64,000 nt of DNA from contig JAICGJ010000008.1 in the NCBI GenBank assembly GCA_025923195.1, positions 16,299 to 80,298 on the forward strand. Reading direction: 5' to 3'. The notes below the pieces were generated by a model. That model did no database searches and had not been told where the DNA came from. It saw only the letters and a list, made by a program, of their open reading frames with translations. Of the stretch, positions 58,369-64,000 are shown in pieces; the stretch's first letter is position 1; the number at the start of each line of letters is the position of its first letter. Position numbers and translations under genes: made by a program. Source of the DNA: Chryseolinea sp. Its GTDB lineage: Bacteria > Bacteroidota > Bacteroidia > Cytophagales > Cyclobacteriaceae.

Positions 58369-59559
58369 ATGGGAATCTCATCGAAAGCAACTCGGATTCA
58401 GTCCATAGATATCGTCCGCGGCATGACCATTCTCGTCATGATATTCGTCAACGATGTTCATGGCATCAAGGAGTTGCCATGGTGGACTTATCACATCCCC
58501 CCTGGAGAACAAGGGATTACCTATGTGGATGTTGTTTATCCTGCATTCTTGATGATGATGGGGATGTCCATACCTCTCGCTTTCCGCAGACGACTGGCCA
58601 TGGGTGATTCCCAGGTGAAGATCCTGTTGCATACTGTTGTTCGAGGTCTATGCCTCGTTGCCATGGGTATCCTCGTCATGAACGGCCGCGAGATTGACGC
58701 GGAGGCTTCCGGAGTTTCACGCGCTGCGTGGAATTCCCTAATGCTTGTTGGCGTCATCCTTTTTTTTATCAAGTATCCTGAGACGGATGGAAACAAAAAA
58801 ACACTGTTCCTGATCCTGAGGTGGGGAGGACTGGCTATGGTACTGGTCCTGATGTTCTTCTTCCGAAGGAAGGAAGGCGAAGAAATATTATGGCTCGATC
58901 CCAGGAATTCATCCATCCTCGGTGGCTTGGGGTTCTCTTACATCTCCTGTGGCATCTTGTACATGCTGCTTGGGGATAAGATCTGGAAACTGGCCGCAGC
59001 TTTTGTATTCCTGGTTCTTCTCAATGTCGGGATGAAGGCGGGTGTTCTGGAATTCGTTCGTTCCTGGCCTTCCTTGTTGTGGCCATTTCGGTCGGGTTCC
59101 GCAGCCTCAATCACCATGTCGGGCGTTATCATGTCGATGATTATTTTCGATGATGGAGTCGCAAAGAGCTTGGAGGAAAAATTCAAATGGGGCATCTCGT
59201 ATGTTGTGCTGCTGTTCGTTGCCGGCTGGGCGCTGCTCCCTTTCGGCCTGGCTAAGATCGGAGGAACGCCGAGCTGGTGCCTACTGAGCGCTGGATTTAC
59301 GGGCATCATTTTTATTTTCGTGTACTGGCTGGTTGATGTAAAAGGTGTCAGCAGCTGGGCTGCATTCCTGAAACCGGCAGGCTCCAATCCACTTCTCGTC
59401 TACCTCATGCCTGATATCTACTACGCCTTGTTCCGCACGTTCCACAGGTCGATTGCCATGGTAGGATGGGTTGGCGTGTGGAGGCCCATCGCGCTGACGG
59501 CGCTCATCCTTATTATAGCAACGATATTGACCAGAAAGAATGTAAGGATGCAACTCTAG
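58369..59559 (+). CDS. DUF5009 / heparan-alpha-glucosaminide N-acetyltransferase-like membrane protein
   Basis: IQSIDIVRGMTILVMIFVNDVHGIKELPWWTYHIPPGEQGITYVDVVYPAFLMMMGMSIPLAF; multiple TM segments. Confidence 0.87.
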   Translation: MGISSKATRIQSIDIVRGMTILVMIFVNDVHGIKELPWWTYHIPPGEQGITYVDVVYPAFLMMMGMSIPLAFRRRLAMGDSQVKILLHTVVRGLCLVAMGILVMNGREIDAEASGVSRAAWNSLMLVGVILFFIKYPETDGNKKTLFLILRWGGLAMVLVLMFFFRRKEGEEILWLDPRNSSILGGLGFSYISCGILYMLLGDKIWKLAAAFVFLVLLNVGMKAGVLEFVRSWPSLLWPFRSGSAASITMSGVIMSMIIFDDGVAKSLEEKFKWGISYVVLLFVAGWALLPFGLAKIGGTPSWCLLSAGFTGIIFIFVYWLVDVKGVSSWAAFLKPAGSNPLLVYLMPDIYYALFRTFHRSIAMVGWVGVWRPIALTALILIIATILTRKNVRMQL

Positions 59560-59757
59560 CGATGGGCTTATATAAAAACCCAGTTTGGTTTTTTAAATAA
59601 CGTTCAGTCACTGGGACAATTTCGGACTAGCCGGGCAATTCATCCATTCGTTTAGTGGACCACTGACTATGAAAACATAGTTTTTTCGATTTCGTCTATT
59701 AACTTTGAATTACAAAGTACTTTTAAACATGATAGAAAATATAATCTGTCTGCATTT

Positions 59758-60474
59758 ATGAGCATACTAACCGGCCTTGCACAATTCTACTATGAAGCAA
59801 AACGAAACAAATGGTTTCGCTACTTTACTGTTTTTTGCCGTATAGTTTTAGCCTTGGGATTTATCCCGTCAGGTATCGTTAAAATTATGGGAGAACGGTT
59901 CACTGCTCTGCCGGTTACTCATCCGCTTGGTCATTACTTTGAAGCGTTACACCTTACGGGATATTACTATACATTCATTGGGGTTATACAGCTAACGGCT
60001 GCGCTTTTATTATTAATTCCAAGATCAGCGCTTCTTGGTGCACTTATCTATTTTCCTATTATTCTAAATATTTGCATCCTCGCTTATGCAGTCCGGTTTG
60101 AAGGCACTCGTATTACAACGCTCATGTTATTGGCAAACGTATATTTGCTTTCTTGGGATTACGACAGGTTAAAATCCATTTTGCCATTTAGACAATCTAC
60201 TGTAGACAGTTACTCAACGGAGAAAACGTCGAGCAACAAGTTTCCATTCGTGTTTTTTGGATGCGGGTTCGCGATCGTAGCTTCCGTCATAGTAATAAAC
60301 CATTTTTTATATGAGATTCGACCTGGCAATTCCTTACTTGAATGCAGGAATTCATGTGTAAATAATGGCAAGCCAAATGCTTGCAGCGATTTTTGTGAGT
60401 GTATCTATAATCAAGGCAACGCACTTGAAAAATGTTTAGATAAATACGAGAAAGCGCAAGAGGTAGAGAAATGA
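59758..60474 (+). CDS. DoxX-like membrane protein
   Basis: LALGFIPSGIVKIMGERF...TGYYYTFIGVIQLTAALLLLIPRSALLGALIYFPII; Cys-rich C-terminal tail CRNSCVNNGKPNACSDFCECIYNQGNALEKC. Confidence 0.8.
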   Translation: MSILTGLAQFYYEAKRNKWFRYFTVFCRIVLALGFIPSGIVKIMGERFTALPVTHPLGHYFEALHLTGYYYTFIGVIQLTAALLLLIPRSALLGALIYFPIILNICILAYAVRFEGTRITTLMLLANVYLLSWDYDRLKSILPFRQSTVDSYSTEKTSSNKFPFVFFGCGFAIVASVIVINHFLYEIRPGNSLLECRNSCVNNGKPNACSDFCECIYNQGNALEKCLDKYEKAQEVEK

Positions 60475-60701
60475 TCAAATAATTTGATGAAGCAATCATC
60501 AACCTCAGTGTTATGATTTCTATGTGCTTCTTCTGCGCCTGGCTTGGAACAGACGCATCTGATGAAAAAACTCGTTTGACAAGTTTAAAAGGCCGACTGG
60601 AGCAGTAATGTGTAGTACACTTGTGCCAGACTGGCAGAAAAGGTAATTTGGATTACTAATTGATTGGAAATTTGGTGCAACGGAGAACATTGCAATCAAA
60701 C

Positions 60702-60878
60702 ATGAAGTCCCTCTTTAATCAATTGATAAGATCGTTAAGAAGAAAATTATGGGCTATCATTGTAGCCTATATGTTGGGGATGCACAATTTTTATACGGGA
60801 GAAGACAAGACAGCGGATAACATAGCGATCAAAACTGAGTATAACGAAGTGCAGGAAAAGGGCACGCCAAACGATTAA
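60702..60878 (+). CDS. small hypothetical protein (58 aa) with one hydrophobic segment
   Basis: MKSLFNQLIRSLRRKLWAIIVAYMLGMHNFYTGEDKTADNIAIKTEYNEVQEKGTPND. Confidence 0.5.
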   Translation: MKSLFNQLIRSLRRKLWAIIVAYMLGMHNFYTGEDKTADNIAIKTEYNEVQEKGTPND

Positions 60879-61201
60879 ACGTCCAATACCCAACAATGAT
60901 ACTTGCTTACGGATGCGGTTGAGACCGACTTAGCAGGAGAAAGGCCGCACATGCTGCTGACAAAATACATACGCAATAATGGGTTTCAAGAAAAGTTTTT
61001 ACCGACGTTTTGCTACATTGGTTTCACCAACGGCTGATAGTGAGGGGGTAAGTCGGGCTTGCCATTCGTTCCTCAGTTATCACAACCCTACTATACCCAC
61101 TGCATAAGCGCTGGCAGTTGTTTAAGGCGGTAAAAATTCGTGAGGATTGAATAGCCTCTGACAACATAAGGACAATAAGTAAGTTATCGAATAACAAAAT
61201 T

Positions 61202-61282
61202 ATGACGATCGCAATTTTTGTAGGAGTTTTTGTGATCATTGTTTTAGGTGGATGGTTTGTTGTGATGCGGAAGAAAAAATAA
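61202..61282 (+). CDS. single-TM microprotein (26 aa)
   Basis: MTIAIFVGVFVIIVLGGWFVVMRKKK*: one hydrophobic helix plus a basic tail; below the track cutoff. Confidence 0.45.
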   Translation: MTIAIFVGVFVIIVLGGWFVVMRKKK

Positions 61283-61535
61283 ACGAGAGATATGACAACG
61301 GATCGTGGGTTGTTGGTCGCGAGAATTTTGGCTGTTGGCCCTAACTCTTCTTATATGCCTGTAGACTAAAACCGCCGAGCATCGACTACGCGTTTAAGCC
61401 ATCTGCGAGTGACAAGTTAAAGCGAATTGAGTCAACTAATTCGTCTTGACCACCTGTGACAAAGAAGCGTTTCGAATGGCAAGCCACAAAACCCAAGCCT
61501 TGTGTTTCCCTGATAAACTCTAAACGCTAATAAAA

Positions 61536-62645
61536 GTGAAACTGAAAATCTTTAAGATATCAATGTTCATCCTTGGCGGAATACTCTTCATTTTGTTGGG
61601 ATTAGCGCTCATGTTATGGATTAAGAGTCCCGGAAAAGCAGAACCAATAACAGACGTCGATGGGAATAGCCTTGACACCAGTATTTCTTTAATTGAAAAA
61701 ATCAACCTCGGCGGCGTAGAGCAATATTTATTCATACGAGGAGTAGATAGGACCAAGCCGGTCATGCTGTTTTTGCATGGAGGCCCTGGAAGTCCTGAGA
61801 TGGCTTTTATGAAAAATTTTAATACGGATATAGAAGAAGATTTTGTAATGGTGTATTGGGAACAGCGGGGCGCGGGCAAGTCGTATTCAAAAGAGGTTCC
61901 GGACGAAAGCATGAATTTGGCACAGTTTATTTTAGATACGAGAGACCTTAGTGAATATCTGGCGAAACGTTTCAATCAGGAGAAAATTTTTCTTATGGGC
62001 CATTCATGGGGATCACTCCTGGGAATTTTAACTGCCTATCAGTATCCCGAACTGTTTTACTCATATTTTGGCATTGGTCAGGTAGCACATCAGTACAAAG
62101 GAGAAAAAATTTCATTTGAATGGGCTAAAGAACAAGCTTATCAGCGAAATGACAAAGCTGCAGTCAAAAGGTTGTCAGAAATGAATTTCCCTGATTCGCT
62201 TGCACCTAATGCCGATTGGCTTGAGTTCTTATTGGAAGAAAGAAAATATGTCATACGGTTTGGAGGGTCAATGCGTGAAATGACAAGAGTGTGGCCTATG
62301 GTCAAAATGGTCCTCGATGCCAAAGAATACACATTTACTGACAAGGTTAACTATATGAAAGGGAATTTATTTTCGCTTGAAAATCTATGGTCTGCCGTGA
62401 TTAATAAGAATCTATTTGTTGAGATTGACAGTATGCAGTTGCCTGTCTATATTTTTCAAGGTGTTTATGATTATCAAACCCCGTACTCGGTTGCCAAAGA
62501 CTTTTATGATCAGCTAAAAGCACCACAGAAAGAATTCTTTACTTTTGAGAATTCTGCACATAGTCCAATTATGGAAGAGGTCGACAAATTCAATTCGATC
62601 GTTAGAGAAAGGGTCAAGAATAGTACGGTATTAAGAAACAATTGA
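61536..62645 (+). CDS. alpha/beta fold hydrolase (proline iminopeptidase-like)
   Basis: GTG start, N-terminal TM; MLFLHGGPGSPEMAFM, VMVYWEQRGAGKSYSK, FLMGHSWGSLLGI, ENSAHSPIMEE. Confidence 0.93.
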   Translation: MKLKIFKISMFILGGILFILLGLALMLWIKSPGKAEPITDVDGNSLDTSISLIEKINLGGVEQYLFIRGVDRTKPVMLFLHGGPGSPEMAFMKNFNTDIEEDFVMVYWEQRGAGKSYSKEVPDESMNLAQFILDTRDLSEYLAKRFNQEKIFLMGHSWGSLLGILTAYQYPELFYSYFGIGQVAHQYKGEKISFEWAKEQAYQRNDKAAVKRLSEMNFPDSLAPNADWLEFLLEERKYVIRFGGSMREMTRVWPMVKMVLDAKEYTFTDKVNYMKGNLFSLENLWSAVINKNLFVEIDSMQLPVYIFQGVYDYQTPYSVAKDFYDQLKAPQKEFFTFENSAHSPIMEEVDKFNSIVRERVKNSTVLRNN

Positions 62646-62897
62646 AAATATTTTGAATGCTAAGTTCTTGACTGACGACCGAAAAAAAGATCTTTCGTAC
62701 CGAAAAGGCGGAAAAGATTTCTACAAAACAAAATATCGCTGATGATCAGAAATAAATTAAACGCATAACATAGGCTTGCCAATAGCTTTAGCTTTTTAAC
62801 GAATAAAGTTACTAACTTTGTTGCCTTCGGAAAGCCGCTTGTTCGTCGCTGCAATAGAAGACAGCAAACTTTATTTGTGAACTGTTAAACGTTGTTT

Positions 62898-63803
62898 ATG
62901 CGAATTCTATTTACCACAATTGGGTGTTTGATTTTATTATCTGCTAGTCAAAAAATTCCGCAGAGAAAAATCATTGACGTGCACTTTCATGCGCACCTAG
63001 CTGGCGACTACGGCCAGCCACCACCGGCAAACCCTAGAACCGGAAAAATACCAAAATGGAGGAATGATGAAGAGGTTATAGCTATGATGTTGGCAACGCT
63101 TAAAGACAATAATGTAGTAAAGGCTATCGCAGCGGGCAGTTTATCGACAATCAGGAATTTTCAAATGGCAGATCCAGAGAGAATCATTCCTGCACTTGAT
63201 TATCCCGACAGCCAAAATAACCCACTGCCCGATACTGCTACCTTTGTCCGGTATTTTCAGGAAAAGAGATTTAGTGTCTTTGGAGAACTTGCTCTTCAAT
63301 ATGAAGGGAAAACTTTGGCGGATGCTGAGCTCGAACCTTACCTTGCTATTTGTGAAAGAATGGGAATTCCGGTGGCCCTTCATACAGGGATGTCATTCCC
63401 TAATACAACTTACACTTGTTGTCCAAAATTCAGAACTCATCTTGGAAATCCACAATTGATTGAAGAAGTTTTAGTAAAGCACCCTAAAATGAAAATCCAA
63501 CTCATGCATCTGGGTTTTCCTTACCTGCAGGAAACAAAGGCAATAATGAATGTCTATCCGCAGGTCTATGCAGACATCGGGGCAATCGATTGGCTCAGAC
63601 CTCTTCCCGAATTTTACAGTTATCTGCAATCATTTATAGACGGAGGGTTTGGAAAGCGAATCATGTATGGCTCCGATCAAATGGCTTGGGAAGATGCAAT
63701 TCCACTCTCTATTAAAAATATCGAGAATGCTCCTTTCTTAACGGAATCTCAAAAAGACGATATCTTTTACAATAATGCGGCGACATTCTACAATATAAAA
63801 TAG
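62898..63803 (+). CDS. amidohydrolase family protein, secreted
   Basis: IIDVHFHAHLAGDYG, IPVALHTGMSF, MKIQLMHLGFPYL, RIMYGSDQMAWED. Confidence 0.92.
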   Translation: MRILFTTIGCLILLSASQKIPQRKIIDVHFHAHLAGDYGQPPPANPRTGKIPKWRNDEEVIAMMLATLKDNNVVKAIAAGSLSTIRNFQMADPERIIPALDYPDSQNNPLPDTATFVRYFQEKRFSVFGELALQYEGKTLADAELEPYLAICERMGIPVALHTGMSFPNTTYTCCPKFRTHLGNPQLIEEVLVKHPKMKIQLMHLGFPYLQETKAIMNVYPQVYADIGAIDWLRPLPEFYSYLQSFIDGGFGKRIMYGSDQMAWEDAIPLSIKNIENAPFLTESQKDDIFYNNAATFYNIK

Positions 63804-63847
63804 CAAGTCTGACTGATCTTACTTGGGTACCGATGCCGACTTCGGAT

Positions 63848-63973
63848 TGAACACCGAACAAGGAATATCGAACACCGAACACGGAATATCGAACACCGAA
63901 CACGGAATATCGAATATTGAACAAGGAACACCGAATATCGAACAAGGAATATCGAATACCGAACAAGGAATAT
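63848..63973. repeat. 18 consecutive heptamers, consensus NGAAYAN
   Basis: TGAACAC CGAACAA GGAATAT CGAACAC CGAACAC GGAATAT CGAACAC CGAACAC GGAATAT CGAATAT TGAACAA GGAACAC CGAATAT CGAACAA GGAATAT CGAATAC CGAACAA GGAATAT; no indels. Confidence 0.97.
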
Positions 63974-63995
63974 CCCTGACTGCCGTCAGGCAGGG
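63974..63995. terminator. hairpin CCCTGACTGCCGTCAGGCAGGG abutting the heptamer array
   Basis: CTGCC-GTCA-GGCAG core within imperfect CCCTG...CAGGG. Confidence 0.5.
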
Positions 63996-64000
63996 AATAA

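Noticed and set aside
63712-63966. 84-aa minus-strand ORF MFGIRYSLFDIRCSLFNIRYSVF...
   Set aside because: Purely the translation of the heptamer array (21-nt period keeps a frame open); not a gene.
1-64000. CRISPR array, prophage, rRNA/tRNA genes
   Set aside because: Direct repeats present are 7-8-nt tandem arrays without unique spacers; no structural phage genes, rRNA segments or tRNA cloverleaf motifs recognised by eye (tRNAscan-SE/Infernal not run).

Overview
The window looks like one chromosomal segment of a Bacteroidetes (probably Cytophagales-like) genome. This lineage is inferred from gene content and the weak Shine-Dalgarno context. I found no rRNA, tRNA, CRISPR array, phage or complete IS element. 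There are about 62 supportable CDSs, mostly scattered metabolic and regulatory genes. They include a GH13 enzyme cut by the left edge, an inositol oxygenase/Na+ symporter/LacI locus, SRAP, trehalase, aconitase, several response regulators, a CheB-CheR-histidine kinase, a B12-binding radical SAM protein, pirin, a FAD/Fe-S oxidoreductase, an ArsR-SRPBCC pair, and DUF2652, DinB and MBL proteins. Best leads: (1) a compact, divergently regulated operon at 17.7-20.5 kb encoding ATP-grasp, YqcI/YcgG, DUF1989 and a small ferredoxin-like-fold protein, which could act in guanidino or N-oxygenated metabolism; (2) intergenic arrays with strict 7-nt (sometimes 8-nt) periodicity, different in sequence at each locus and often present as two inverted arms, including 18 consecutive indel-free heptamers at the right edge; (3) a nested palindromic repeat mosaic at 14.7-15.16 kb; (4) a mirrored pair of secreted coiled-coil protein plus response-regulator modules at 33.1-35.0 kb; (5) a perfect 16-bp inverted-repeat operator abutting an ArsR start codon and a near-perfect LacI-type operator at the inositol locus; (6) two small membrane-protein ORFs below the ORF-track cutoff. 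All family names come from reading the translations; no database search was run.
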